Assembly: GCA_002720865.1 (NCBI GenBank)
Contig: PBIO01000031.1
Coordinates: 248,001 to 312,000 of the forward strand
Direction: 5' to 3'
DNA: 64,000 nt
From: Halobacteriovorax sp.
GTDB taxonomy: Bacteria > Bdellovibrionota > Bacteriovoracia > Bacteriovoracales > Bacteriovoracaceae
The position numbers and the translations under genes are program-made. Below are positions 18,145-26,362 of the stretch, piece after piece (position 1 is the first letter of the stretch; each line of letters begins with the position of its first letter). The notes under the pieces were generated by a model, which was given only the letters and a program-made list of their open reading frames with translations, had not been told where the DNA came from and searched no databases.

Positions 18145-19233
18145 AGGTTTTTCTACTCTTCGCGCCCAATCTAGCTCCGTATGATCGGCATAGGGAGCTA
18201 CTTCATACTTAATACTCTTTTTAGGTAATCCTTTTTTTTCTAATACTCTTAAAAGTCTATGCACATGTTCTAGGTAAGAGCCGTCCTGACCATGGGTTCC
18301 GTGATCAATATAAAACTGAACTGGATTCTTTGGAAGGTTTTGCTTTTTTAACCATTTAAAAAGAGTGTCGTCGTGAGCAAAGGGAGGAAGTGAGATGGCC
18401 CCGGCCTTTGAAAAAACCTCGCTATGTTTATAAAGAATGGTAAAGGAGATTAGGGCCCCCATGCTTGAGCCCATAAGATAAGTGTTCTTCCTATCTGTTT
18501 TAGTGCGGTAGTTTGAATCGATATAAGGCTTAAGGGTCTTAATTAAAAAGTCCGCATATAGATGACCTTGCCTATTATAAGTGTATTCCCCGTTTCGATT
18601 ACTGCCACTTTGAATGGCCACCACAATGGCCTCTTTAATTTTTTTCTCTTTAATTAGAGCTGTCATCACCTCATCGACGGACCACTCATTTCCAAAGCCA
18701 GAGGTTTTCGGATCAAAAACATTTTGCCCGTCATGCATATAAAGAACGGGGTAGGTTTTCTTACTTGAATCATATGAAGGGGGAAGCCAGATCCATAAGG
18801 TCTTTTTCTCTTTCAGAGGAGAGGGAAGAAAGTTTTTAACCGTAATAAGTTTTCCGGTTACCCCATGGGCCTTTTTATCTGACCAGTTAGCGATATTTAA
18901 TACGAGCTTTGTATAATCTTCTTTAAGTTTAATAGTTCTATTGGGATAGATACGACCAGAGCTAGAGGCGGCTTCCGTTTCCCAGCTTCCGCGAGTGATC
19001 TTAAAATCAAATTCATTATGATCTTTAAGCTCAAGAACTTTTCTAAAGGTTTTATCAAAAATCTTTTCTAGCTTGAGGCATTTTACCTGCCACTGGCAAT
19101 GCCCCGGAATATTTCCCGTAAGATAGAGCTCTTCCTTTTCCTCTGTATTAAAAGGAGCGTTGACGATAAGCTCTACGGTCCCGGCATTTACGGCCAAGGG
19201 TAAAAAGAGAAAAAAGAATTTTAATAGACCCAC
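18121..19233 (-). CDS. Secreted alpha/beta-hydrolase, esterase D family
   Basis: A signal peptide (LKFFFLFLPLAVNAG) is followed by an N-terminal beta domain (about residues 20-115) that resembles a starch-binding or E-set module. A PF00756-type esterase domain then shows LWIWLPPSYD, YPVLYMHDGQNVF, the nucleophile in MGSSMGALIS (near residue 245), IDHGTHGQDGSY and a late PYADHTELDWARR with the catalytic His. Relatives act as enterochelin, acyl or carbohydrate esterases. It is the last gene of a four-gene membrane/envelope operon, starting at the stop of the GT-C-like gene. Confidence 0.82.
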   Translation of the reverse strand: MGLLKFFFLFLPLAVNAGTVELIVNAPFNTEEKEELYLTGNIPGHCQWQVKCLKLEKIFDKTFRKVLELKDHNEFDFKITRGSWETEAASSSGRIYPNRTIKLKEDYTKLVLNIANWSDKKAHGVTGKLITVKNFLPSPLKEKKTLWIWLPPSYDSSKKTYPVLYMHDGQNVFDPKTSGFGNEWSVDEVMTALIKEKKIKEAIVVAIQSGSNRNGEYTYNRQGHLYADFLIKTLKPYIDSNYRTKTDRKNTYLMGSSMGALISFTILYKHSEVFSKAGAISLPPFAHDDTLFKWLKKQNLPKNPVQFYIDHGTHGQDGSYLEHVHRLLRVLEKKGLPKKSIKYEVAPYADHTELDWARRVEKPLLYLLSI

Positions 19234-20696
19234 TATTCTTCCTTAAGCAGATAAAGCTTATAATTAAAAACCTTATGCAAAAGTTTGCCCTTCTTTCTTA
19301 TCAAGTCATAGCAGGGATTTTCAAGAGATCTTTCGATAATAGCGTAAGTATAGGGACTTAGCTCATGAACATCATCTTCACTGCAGCGGTAGAGGAACTC
19401 CGCCTCTCTACTTTCCGTATAGTTATGCATTCTAACCCCGGAAGGGGCATAAAAAATCTCAGAGGCGCGGTCTGAAATAATATAGCTATTTGGCTTCACA
19501 TGATCCCAAAACTCCGTGAATTTTGAGATCTTTCTGACAATCTCACGCTCATCTTTGGCCTTGGCATAGAGCTTAAAAGTTTTAATGGTTTTAGTGATGC
19601 CATAATCAACCCTTCCATCCGCAAGGATAAGGGCGATTAAAAGGGGCACGGCCCAAATCTTAAGCTCATATTGAGTTAGGGATTTAATAATAAAAAAGGA
19701 GAGCCAAAAGTAGCAGACAAAATAATAGCGATCAAAGATCCAGCCCCCATTAAGGCCCGCGTAGAAAAACATATACAAAAGAACTAAAGCAAAAAAAGAG
19801 TTTCCTGATTTTTTAAACTTTAGATTTAAAACAAAAAGAATCGGAGCAGATAAAAAGAGCACCTTTCCCATAAAGGCCGCTTTAAAATGGGCCAGCACTT
19901 CCATAAAACCGGTGGAGGCGTTTAGGGAGTTGGTTAAGTAAGCAATCATCCCCGGTGTTAAGTTTCCTGGAAACTTATTTAAGAGACCTGGGAAGATAGG
20001 GGTCTCTAGATAAATATAATTTCGAATTAAAATAGGGGACCAGGCCAAGAGGGCCAGCACTCCCACCAAAAGTATTTCCTTATAGGCCTTTTTATTATGA
20101 TAGATAAAAAGGAGCCCTAGGGCGGCGGAGGCAAAAAGCCCGTACATCTTTACCGCCGGAAGTAGTCCTAAGAGAATTCCAATACAAAAAACGCGTGAAA
20201 GATTTTTTAGATTTGGAAGAAAGTCTTTTTCTATAATGAGTAGGGCCGCAAGAAGTCCAAGTGAGGCCACCACCCCATCATTTTTTGCGTATAAGAAAAA
20301 ATCCTGGCTTCTTGAAATAGTTAGAACCAAAAGCGGAGCTATATAGGCCCACTTTGATCCCTTAAAGTATTTAAAAAGAATCAAGGCCCCAAGTCCCATG
20401 GAAAAAAGAAAATGCATATTTTGACCAGCTAGCTGAGTCAAAAGAGTGGGACCAAAGATAAAATTTGGGATCACATAGAGATAATCAAAAAGGCCGGCCA
20501 AAAAGAAAGGATGAAAGCTTTCGGTCATCTCTAATAGAGAGGTCTCAACCCAGTAGCGACCACCAACTAAATGATAATAAAGTGAATCCCCATGCTTAAG
20601 CATACAAAGGCTTTGAAAAAAGCGAACGGCGAAAACAAAGATAAAGAGACCTTTTAAAAAGCCTAGGGAGTTTATTTTTTCAAAGACCTTATTCAT
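19233..20696 (-). CDS. Multi-spanning membrane protein, GT-C glycosyltransferase-like
   Basis: The 487-residue protein has about ten membrane helices and a polar C-terminal domain of about 120 residues. Near the first helix it carries KHGDSLYYHLVGGRYW, an acidic residue in the first outer loop where GT-C lipid-linked sugar transferases have their catalytic Asp. It also has ISRSQDFFLYAKNDG in a later loop. I infer that it moves a sugar from a polyprenyl carrier onto lipid or protein in the envelope; the donor and acceptor are unknown. It sits 8 bases after a small membrane protein gene and abuts the secreted esterase. Confidence 0.6.
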   Translation of the reverse strand: MNKVFEKINSLGFLKGLFIFVFAVRFFQSLCMLKHGDSLYYHLVGGRYWVETSLLEMTESFHPFFLAGLFDYLYVIPNFIFGPTLLTQLAGQNMHFLFSMGLGALILFKYFKGSKWAYIAPLLVLTISRSQDFFLYAKNDGVVASLGLLAALLIIEKDFLPNLKNLSRVFCIGILLGLLPAVKMYGLFASAALGLLFIYHNKKAYKEILLVGVLALLAWSPILIRNYIYLETPIFPGLLNKFPGNLTPGMIAYLTNSLNASTGFMEVLAHFKAAFMGKVLFLSAPILFVLNLKFKKSGNSFFALVLLYMFFYAGLNGGWIFDRYYFVCYFWLSFFIIKSLTQYELKIWAVPLLIALILADGRVDYGITKTIKTFKLYAKAKDEREIVRKISKFTEFWDHVKPNSYIISDRASEIFYAPSGVRMHNYTESREAEFLYRCSEDDVHELSPYTYAIIERSLENPCYDLIRKKGKLLHKVFNYKLYLLKEE

Positions 20697-20704
20697 TTTA
20701 TTTC

Positions 20705-21202
20705 CTACGACTTCATATTAAAGATTTTTCTAAGCATAAAGATAATCCCGAGCATAAACTGGGCCTTACTGGTTAGTTTAATCTGATCATCATTTTTTAT
20801 TATAAATTCATTTAGGGCCAAGGAATCTAGGCGAGTATTTAATCCATCTTCCTCATTAAAGAATTTATTAAAAGCTTCTTTAGGAAGGACCCCAGAGCTC
20901 TCTTGTCCTAGGGCCTCTAACATTTTAAGAGTCACGGAGTTTAAGAGATTTATAAAAAGCATAAGATAGGCCAGCCATCCAGTACCTAATAAATAAATGG
21001 CCACAAGATCAAAATTATTTTTGTAAATTAAAAATATGATTAAACCAAGATTGGCCACAATCCCAAGAACCAATCCCTTTAGCATGAACTTTTTAGTTCC
21101 CGTAAGATGACAAAGAATTATATGAATTAAAACCGCCGGAAGAAAAAACTGAATGGATAGAAGAAGTGATTGATCCATACTTATAGCCGCTTTAAGTTCC
21201 AA
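20705..21202 (-). CDS. Small three-helix membrane protein with C-terminal winged-helix-like segment
   Basis: The 165-residue protein has three membrane helices (SLLLSIQFFLPAVLIHIILC, GLVLGIVANLGLIIFLIY, AIYLLGTGWLAYLMLFINLL). A cytosolic tail of about 70 residues follows (NKFFNEEDGLNTRLDSLALN, DQIKLTSKAQFMLG). The layout and the end, IFNMKS, parallel the product of the upstream overlapping gene, which ends IWNLKRL, so the two are likely divergent paralogues. No family was recognised. It overlaps the upstream gene by 22 bases, implying coupled synthesis. Confidence 0.55.
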   Translation of the reverse strand: MELKAAISMDQSLLLSIQFFLPAVLIHIILCHLTGTKKFMLKGLVLGIVANLGLIIFLIYKNNFDLVAIYLLGTGWLAYLMLFINLLNSVTLKMLEALGQESSGVLPKEAFNKFFNEEDGLNTRLDSLALNEFIIKNDDQIKLTSKAQFMLGIIFMLRKIFNMKS

Positions 21203-21714
21203 ATCTTAAGGACTGTATTTCCCATTTGATTAAAAAGTTTTCCCTTTGGGGTAAGATGATACTGACCGTTCTCAAGTTTTGCCCAATTTAAAAGTTCCAT
21301 CTGTCTAAGACGGTTCTCCCTAATATAATCAAGCCCGTTTTCTTCCTTATTCATAAATTCGCAAAGGGCCTTCACGGAGGAATTTTCCCCATCTGAAGAG
21401 AGGTTTTTGATATTGGCCAAGATATTTATAGAAATACTTTTTTTAGAGATTCCCACCAGTGAAAAAAGATAAACATAATGAAGGCTTAAAAAGATAAAGC
21501 TTCCGACAATAAAGCTGATAAAGGGAAATTGATTAAGCTCACCTAAATAAAAGGAATAGGTAAAAGCGCCCAGGATATAGATAAAAAAGATTTTCTTATG
21601 CAGCTTATTCATTTTTGAATAGCAGTCCTCACCGGCCGCTAATTTAAAAATCAGAACCAGTAAGACAAAAATAAGAAAGAACCCGAGGGCCCCAAAAAGA
21701 AGATAGTTCTCCAA
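21181..21714 (-). CDS. Small three-helix membrane protein, paralogue of next gene
   Basis: The 177-residue protein has three membrane helices (LLFGALGFFLIFVLLVLIF, FFIYILGAFTYSFYLG, FISFIVGSFIFLSLHYVYLF). The cytosolic tail is like a winged helix: ALCEFMNKEENGLDYIRENR, then LLNWAKLENGQYHLTPKGKL, which resembles the wing of DNA-binding or MarR-like folds. It is the first gene of a four-gene operon with its sister protein, a GT-C-like protein and a secreted esterase. A role in controlling or assembling an envelope glycan is a guess from context. Confidence 0.55.
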   Translation of the reverse strand: MENYLLFGALGFFLIFVLLVLIFKLAAGEDCYSKMNKLHKKIFFIYILGAFTYSFYLGELNQFPFISFIVGSFIFLSLHYVYLFSLVGISKKSISINILANIKNLSSDGENSSVKALCEFMNKEENGLDYIRENRLRQMELLNWAKLENGQYHLTPKGKLFNQMGNTVLKIWNLKRL

Positions 21715-21751
21715 AATTCAATTCCTTAGAGAGAAAATTTAACATGTTAGG

Positions 21752-21805
21752 CCCCTCATGCAAAGCGGTACAAAACCTGTAAGGCAACTGCTAGGCTAGG
21801 GGATG
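21752..21805 (+). promoter_or_regulatory. Structured leader enclosing the adenosine deaminase start
   Basis: CCCCT (21752-21756) pairs with AGGGG (21798-21802), directly before the ATG at 21803. Nested inside, AGCGGT (21764-21769) pairs with ACTGCT (21787-21792), and CCT pairs with AGG. CATGCAAA and GATGCAAA flank the element as direct repeats. Closing the outer stem would hide the AGGGG that is the only RBS-like sequence. Confidence 0.4.
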
Positions 21806-22708
21806 CAAAATCGCGCGGATCTACATAGGCATTTAGACGGCTCCCTTAGAGAGAGTACGGCCATGGAGCTGGCCACTGAATTAAATATTTCAGTTCCAAA
21901 GAATTTATACTTCAAGCCCCATATGGATTTAGGTACCGCCCTCAGTCATTTTGAATTCACTTTAAGCCTCTTACAAAATACCAAAAATATCGCCCGGGTT
22001 GGAAAAGAGATCTGTGAAGACGCTAATGCTGATGGAGTGGAGCTTTTAGAGATTCGCTTTGGTCCCCATCTTCACCAAAGAGAAGGATTAAGATTAGAGG
22101 AAATCATCGACGCTGCCCTAGAGGGAGTGGATGGCAAGGCCGGACTTATTTTATGCGGTCTTTACGGGGATGATCCAAAGCTTATTAAGTCTTTTGTGGA
22201 AATTGCCAAAGATCGATTAGGTGTCGTGGGTCTTGATCTTGCCGGGGGACCGGACTCTTCGCAAGAGTTTAAACTAGAGGACTATAGTGAGGCCTTCTCA
22301 CTGGCCGCTGAGTACGGCATGGGTAGAACGGTTCACGCCTCAGAAGGAAGAAGCCCAGAAGAAATTATAACTGCTGTGACTAAGCTTCAGGCCCAGAGAA
22401 TTGGGCATGGGGTTACACTTTTAGAAAACCCCAAGGCCCTTGAGCTGGTGCTTGAAAACGATATTGTTATCGAGGCCTGTCCCACTTCAAATCTTCAATG
22501 CGGAGTGATACCAAGTTTTCAAGAGCATCCCATAGGTAAGTGGTTAGACCTTGGAGTTAAGGCCTGCCTCAATACAGATAATACTTTTTTCTCCCAAGTA
22601 AGCTCTTCTTCAGAGCATCAAAATGCTCTCTCAATAAATGGTATGGACGAGCAAAAGCTTTCTAAGGCCATAGAAAACGGTTTGGCGGCCGGTTTCACTC
22701 GCCGGTAA
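21803..22708 (+). CDS. add: Adenosine deaminase
   Basis: The 301-residue protein has the metal ligands and catalytic residues of the family in order: DLHRHLDGSLR (HxH), HASEG near residue 173, RIGHGVTLL, CPTSNLQCGV and LNTDNTFFS with the final Asp. It converts adenosine to inosine in purine salvage. It is somewhat shorter than E. coli Add. It could instead favour another purine, as adenine deaminase-like relatives do, but the HASEG form supports adenosine. The start codon lies at the base of a possible leader hairpin. Confidence 0.88.
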   Translation: MQNRADLHRHLDGSLRESTAMELATELNISVPKNLYFKPHMDLGTALSHFEFTLSLLQNTKNIARVGKEICEDANADGVELLEIRFGPHLHQREGLRLEEIIDAALEGVDGKAGLILCGLYGDDPKLIKSFVEIAKDRLGVVGLDLAGGPDSSQEFKLEDYSEAFSLAAEYGMGRTVHASEGRSPEEIITAVTKLQAQRIGHGVTLLENPKALELVLENDIVIEACPTSNLQCGVIPSFQEHPIGKWLDLGVKACLNTDNTFFSQVSSSSEHQNALSINGMDEQKLSKAIENGLAAGFTRR

Positions 22709-22778
22709 ACCTTGTGACAATCCAGTAAATTTGATAATAATTGAGGCGAAAATTGCCTTATTTAAAAGAGAGAAGACT

Positions 22779-23870
22779 ATGAAACCAGGACTTGATGCCG
22801 CTAAAAATATAATTGCTGTTGCCTCCGGAAAAGGAGGAGTTGGAAAATCAACGGTCACCACGAACTTGGCCTTTGCCTTAAAAGAAAAGGGTTACTCAGT
22901 TGGTGTAATTGACGGTGATATTTATGGACCAAGTCAGCCAGGTCTTCTTGGTTCAAACGAGCGCCCAAAAGCAGAAGGCGGATTTATTCTACCCATTGAA
23001 AAAGACGGAGTTAAGTTTATCTCCATGGGTGTAATGAACACTTCTGGCAAGGCCATGATCATGCGTGCGCCTCTTGCCATTCGCGCTCTATCTCAGTTTT
23101 TATCAGGGGTGCTTTGGGGCGAGCTTGATTATCTTCTTATCGACCTTCCTCCAGGAACCGGCGATATTCAATTAACACTAGCTCAGCAGGCCCGTCTTAC
23201 TGGTGCTATCGTTGTGACAACTCCTCAAAGAGTTGCTCTTGAGATTTCAAGAAACGGCGTTGATATGTTTAGAACTGTAAATGTTCCCATTCTTGGAGTG
23301 GTAGAAAATATGAGCGGCTTTTCTTGTAAGAGCTGCGGGGAGACCACGCCAATTTTTAAAACTGGCGGCGGAGAAAAACTGGCGAAAAATGAAAATGTTG
23401 CTTACTTAGGGGCCATCCCACTTGATCCAGAAATTATGGCCAGTGGGGATGAAGGGGTTAATCTTATCTCTCATCATAAGGGCATAGGACCTGCTAAGGC
23501 CTTTATGGATTTAGCTGATACCGTCGTAAAAGGACAAGAAGCGGCTAAGTCTGATACGGCCGAGCCACATTCAATTGAAGTTGTTAACGGAAAAGTTCAA
23601 GTTGAGTGGGAAGCGGGAAATCCTGTGACTTATGAAACCTTTGACCTTCGTTTTGCTTGCCCATGTGCTAACTGTGTTGATGAAAACACAGGAGTTCAAA
23701 TCCTAAAGGCAGAGCAGATCGCTACTGATATTTCTGTAACTCGTCACCAGCTGGTTGGACGTTACGGAATGGCCATTCATTTTAGCGATGGTCACAATAC
23801 GGGAATTTATAAATTTTCAAAACTTAAGGAGATGGAAAGTGGTTCTAGACAAGATTCGTTCAGCGTTTAA
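22779..23870 (+). CDS. Mrp/ApbC-type iron-sulfur carrier ATPase with C-terminal DUF971 domain
   Basis: The ATG at 22779 follows AGAGAGAAG and starts the protein 12 residues before the deviant Walker A (ASGKGGVGKSTV), so an upstream TTG start is rejected. The MinD-like ATPase part includes DYLLIDLPPGTGD and a CKSCGE metal-binding pair, which bridges an Fe-S cluster in Mrp dimers. The last 95 residues form a DUF971 domain (LRFACPCANCVDE, HFSDGHNTGIYKF). The protein probably transfers [4Fe-4S] clusters to apoproteins. The Nfu gene overlaps its 3' end, so the two are coupled. Confidence 0.92.
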   Translation: MKPGLDAAKNIIAVASGKGGVGKSTVTTNLAFALKEKGYSVGVIDGDIYGPSQPGLLGSNERPKAEGGFILPIEKDGVKFISMGVMNTSGKAMIMRAPLAIRALSQFLSGVLWGELDYLLIDLPPGTGDIQLTLAQQARLTGAIVVTTPQRVALEISRNGVDMFRTVNVPILGVVENMSGFSCKSCGETTPIFKTGGGEKLAKNENVAYLGAIPLDPEIMASGDEGVNLISHHKGIGPAKAFMDLADTVVKGQEAAKSDTAEPHSIEVVNGKVQVEWEAGNPVTYETFDLRFACPCANCVDENTGVQILKAEQIATDISVTRHQLVGRYGMAIHFSDGHNTGIYKFSKLKEMESGSRQDSFSV

Positions 23871-24507
23871 AAAAGATTCTCCTGATAAAAGAGAAGAGCT
23901 AAAGATTCAGGCCACTCTTGCTTCAAGCAATATGGTGCTTTTTTCTCTTTCTGAGACCATCCTTAAAGAAAATAAAACTCTTTGCCAAACAAAGCAGCAG
24001 GCCATTGGCGCTCCATTACTTGAAAAAGTTTTTGAACTTGATTCAGTAGAAGAGATTTTTGTAAATGAAGACTCTATGCGAGTAAAATTCAAAGAGGGAG
24101 CCGACCTAAAAGAAGCGGCCGGTGAAGTTGGAAAAAGAACCAGAGAGCTTTGGATGTCTGGCTCTGAAATGATACCAAGTACCTATGTTTGGGCCTCGGG
24201 TCCTAAAAAAGAAGAAGAGCTTTTTATCTCAGAAGCGGCCCAGTCCGAAATCGGCCAAGAGATCAATAAAGTTCTAACCGATACTATCACTCCTTCATTG
24301 GCATCCCACGGAGGCCATGTCACTTTAGTTGACCTAAAAGACGGCTTTATCCACCTAAGTTTTGGTGGTGGTTGCCAAGGTTGCTCTCAAGTTTCAACAA
24401 CGGTGAAAGACGGCGTAGAAAAAATTCTTCTCGACCAGTTCCCAGAATTCAAAGGGGTCATGGACGTAACAAACCATGCTGTAGGTGAAAACCCTTACTA
24501 CCGTTAG
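23839..24507 (+). CDS. Nfu/NifU-type iron-sulfur scaffold protein
   Basis: TAAGGAGAT at 23825-23833 places the start at the GTG at 23839, inside the end of the mrp gene. About 222 residues result. The N-terminal part matches the Nfu N-domain (IGAPLLEKVFELDSVEEIFV); the C-terminal part is the NifU domain with the CxxC in FGGGCQGCSQVS, which assembles a cluster across a dimer. Together with the Mrp-type ATPase it forms an Fe-S delivery pair, cytoplasmic. The 32-base overlap indicates coupled translation. Confidence 0.88.
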   Translation: MVLDKIRSAFKKDSPDKREELKIQATLASSNMVLFSLSETILKENKTLCQTKQQAIGAPLLEKVFELDSVEEIFVNEDSMRVKFKEGADLKEAAGEVGKRTRELWMSGSEMIPSTYVWASGPKKEEELFISEAAQSEIGQEINKVLTDTITPSLASHGGHVTLVDLKDGFIHLSFGGGCQGCSQVSTTVKDGVEKILLDQFPEFKGVMDVTNHAVGENPYYR

Positions 24508-24512
24508 GGATC

Positions 24513-24788
24513 ATGAGTAGAAAGGAAGATATAGAATCGCTTGTATTAGAGGTTCTCTCCTTTTATGAGCCCATGTCTTTTGAGCTTATCCTCTTAGATA
24601 TCCCTGATGAGCGAATTGCCCAGATCCCAGATTTTTGTAGGGCAGACCTTGAAGAGGCCTTAAAGCTACTTGAAAAAAAGAAAAAAGTGAAATTATCTTT
24701 AGAAAATGAAAAGAAAGAGAAGTTTTGGATTAAAGTATTCCCAAAAAAGAGTATTTTGAGTCAAATTTTTTCTTATTTTCGAAGGTAA
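24513..24788 (+). CDS. Small soluble protein, winged-helix-like, unknown function
   Basis: The 91-residue product is predicted mostly helical with a short beta wing: DIESLVLEVLSFYEPMSFEL, CRADLEEALKLLEKKKKVKL, then a charged end. This is the shape of a small winged helix, but no family was recognised. It follows the Nfu gene after 5 bases and is probably the third gene of that operon, so a link to Fe-S metabolism is possible but unproven. Confidence 0.55.
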   Translation: MSRKEDIESLVLEVLSFYEPMSFELILLDIPDERIAQIPDFCRADLEEALKLLEKKKKVKLSLENEKKEKFWIKVFPKKSILSQIFSYFRR

Positions 24789-24792
24789 TAAT

Positions 24793-24815
24793 AAAAAAAC
24801 GGCTCCGAAGAGCCG
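24793..24815 (-). terminator. Intrinsic terminator of the DUF2089/pentapeptide operon
   Basis: CGGCTC and GAGCCG pair around a CGAA (minus strand TTCG) tetraloop, followed on the minus strand by a run of seven T. It lies 8 bases past the stop of the repeat protein. Confidence 0.85.
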
Positions 24816-24822
24816 CCCAAGT

Positions 24823-25719
24823 TTATCTTGTTAATTCTAAGAATTCTTCTGTGCTGTTGATAGTTTTTCCTTCAAGATTTACGGATCTAATTCGAAGTTC
24901 GCTTAAGTCCACATTTGAGATCTGGCAGTCAATAAGCTTTATATCGCTCCACTCACATTCAGATAAAGTGATATTATTAAGCTTACTGCCTTTAAAAGAG
25001 CAGCCCTTAAATTTAGTATCAGTAAAATTTGAATTACTTATTTCAGAAGTACTTACGGAAAGCCCTTGGAAATGTGTATCCGCCATTTGACTGTCTTTAA
25101 TCAGAAGGGCCTTAACTGAAGCCCCTTGAAAATGCACATCCATAAGCTTGCTGCCTTCAAAGTCGGTCTTAGAAATTTTAGTTCCTTGAAAATGAACGTC
25201 TTCTAGTTTTGATCCATTTAAGCGAAGTGAGTCAGCGGAGGAGCCTTGAAATTGAGTGTCTAGCAGATGACCGCCAGTAACCTTTAGACCAGAGATATTA
25301 GAGGCCTGAAATTTATTATCACAGAATTGGCAGTCGTTTAATTCAAGACCAGTAACATTACTTACGTGAAACTTATTATCTTCGAAGATAAATCCGCTTC
25401 CCGTTGGGGGAGTGGTTTTTGAAAGACCGCTTACGCCTGATTTGTTAAAGGAGCCTTTTACATCTTTAATGGCCCCTCGCACTTCGTCCATGGCCCCTTC
25501 AAGGCTTACATTTACAAGTTCACTAACGAGACCACCAAGTTCAGACAGATCAAAAGCGCCATCCCTTTTAGGTCTTTCCCGTGTTTGTTCTTTTTGCTCT
25601 TTTTGTTCTCTTGGCTCCGTATCTTCTGCCTTTAAAGCAGAGAGAAGTTCAGCGGCTTGTTCGTCGCTGATGGTTCCTTTTTTATTCATATCCATTATTT
25701 TTAAGATTTCTTCTTTCAT
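24823..25719 (-). CDS. Pentapeptide-repeat-like protein with SHOCT/YvlB-like N-terminus
   Basis: The first 30 residues (ILKIMDMNKKGTISDEQAAE) form a two-helix motif like those opening YvlB/LiaX-type proteins. A charged linker and an amphipathic segment (LGGLVSELVNVSLEGAMDEV) follow. From about residue 115 to 285 there are 20-residue repeats, each with a pair such as DTQFQG, DVHFQG, DTHFQG or DTKFKG, which are pentapeptide-repeat-like turns likely to form a right-handed beta helix. There is no signal peptide. The start overlaps the stop of the DUF2089 regulator gene (ATGA), so the two proteins are made together and probably act in one pathway, perhaps envelope stress. Confidence 0.7.
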   Translation of the reverse strand: MKEEILKIMDMNKKGTISDEQAAELLSALKAEDTEPREQKEQKEQTRERPKRDGAFDLSELGGLVSELVNVSLEGAMDEVRGAIKDVKGSFNKSGVSGLSKTTPPTGSGFIFEDNKFHVSNVTGLELNDCQFCDNKFQASNISGLKVTGGHLLDTQFQGSSADSLRLNGSKLEDVHFQGTKISKTDFEGSKLMDVHFQGASVKALLIKDSQMADTHFQGLSVSTSEISNSNFTDTKFKGCSFKGSKLNNITLSECEWSDIKLIDCQISNVDLSELRIRSVNLEGKTINSTEEFLELTR

Positions 25720-26111
25720 TGTTTTTCCTTTAGCTTTTTAACTTTGTTCATAACTTCTTCATAGCCCATCTCTCCGGACTCAAGCTTAGCGAGAAGATCG
25801 ATGACCTGATTTTCAGGAGTCTCTTCTTTTGTAATTTCATCTAGAAAGAGGAGGCTTTGAAGTTTAGAAAGCTTTGCTTTAACCGTGGGGTAGCTAATCC
25901 CAAGAGCCTTTTCCACATCACCGATTTTTCCTCCACTGTGGATGAACACCATTAAGAAATGGGTCATTTCACTGTCGAGTTTGGCCAAGGGCGAGAGGCT
26001 AATGGCACCCTTAACTTCGCAGCCACAACGATCGCAACCTAAGGCCTTTAGGCTAAGTTCACTCTGGCAAGCGGGACAAGGGGTATTTAAGCTAAGATTT
26101 CCTGTTTTCAT
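25716..26111 (-). CDS. DUF2089-family regulator with zinc ribbon
   Basis: I place the start at the ATG at 26111 rather than 20 codons upstream, because the DUF2089 domain begins there: TPCPACQSELSLKALGCDRCGC supplies two CxxC pairs (given here as CPAC and CDRC). A helix-turn-helix then reads IHSGGKIGDVEKALGISYPTV. The last 40 residues (VIDLLAKLESGEMGYEEVM) repeat the two-helix motif seen at the start of the partner protein, suggesting that the two bind each other. In other bacteria DUF2089 genes sit beside YvlB/LiaX-like genes. It is probably a transcription factor of its own operon. Confidence 0.8.
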   Translation of the reverse strand: MKTGNLSLNTPCPACQSELSLKALGCDRCGCEVKGAISLSPLAKLDSEMTHFLMVFIHSGGKIGDVEKALGISYPTVKAKLSKLQSLLFLDEITKEETPENQVIDLLAKLESGEMGYEEVMNKVKKLKEKQ

Positions 26112-26362
26112 GGGTCGATAATTAAATATTTTAATATTTATGTCAAATAAAATTAAAAAAATTAATTTCATAAAGTGTTTCAGATAATGATGCAGTGGGG
26201 CATCGCTGCGGTGTCGCTTTGCGTTGTGGAAGGTGTTTTATTATCAGCCAGCCTGCCTAGGTTTTAGACATGAAACCGGGGCTAAGTAGCAGTAATTACT
26301 ATGAAATTTTGGCGAATCCTTTGCACTCTTAGACTTACTTACTTAATTGGACAGGAGAGTGG

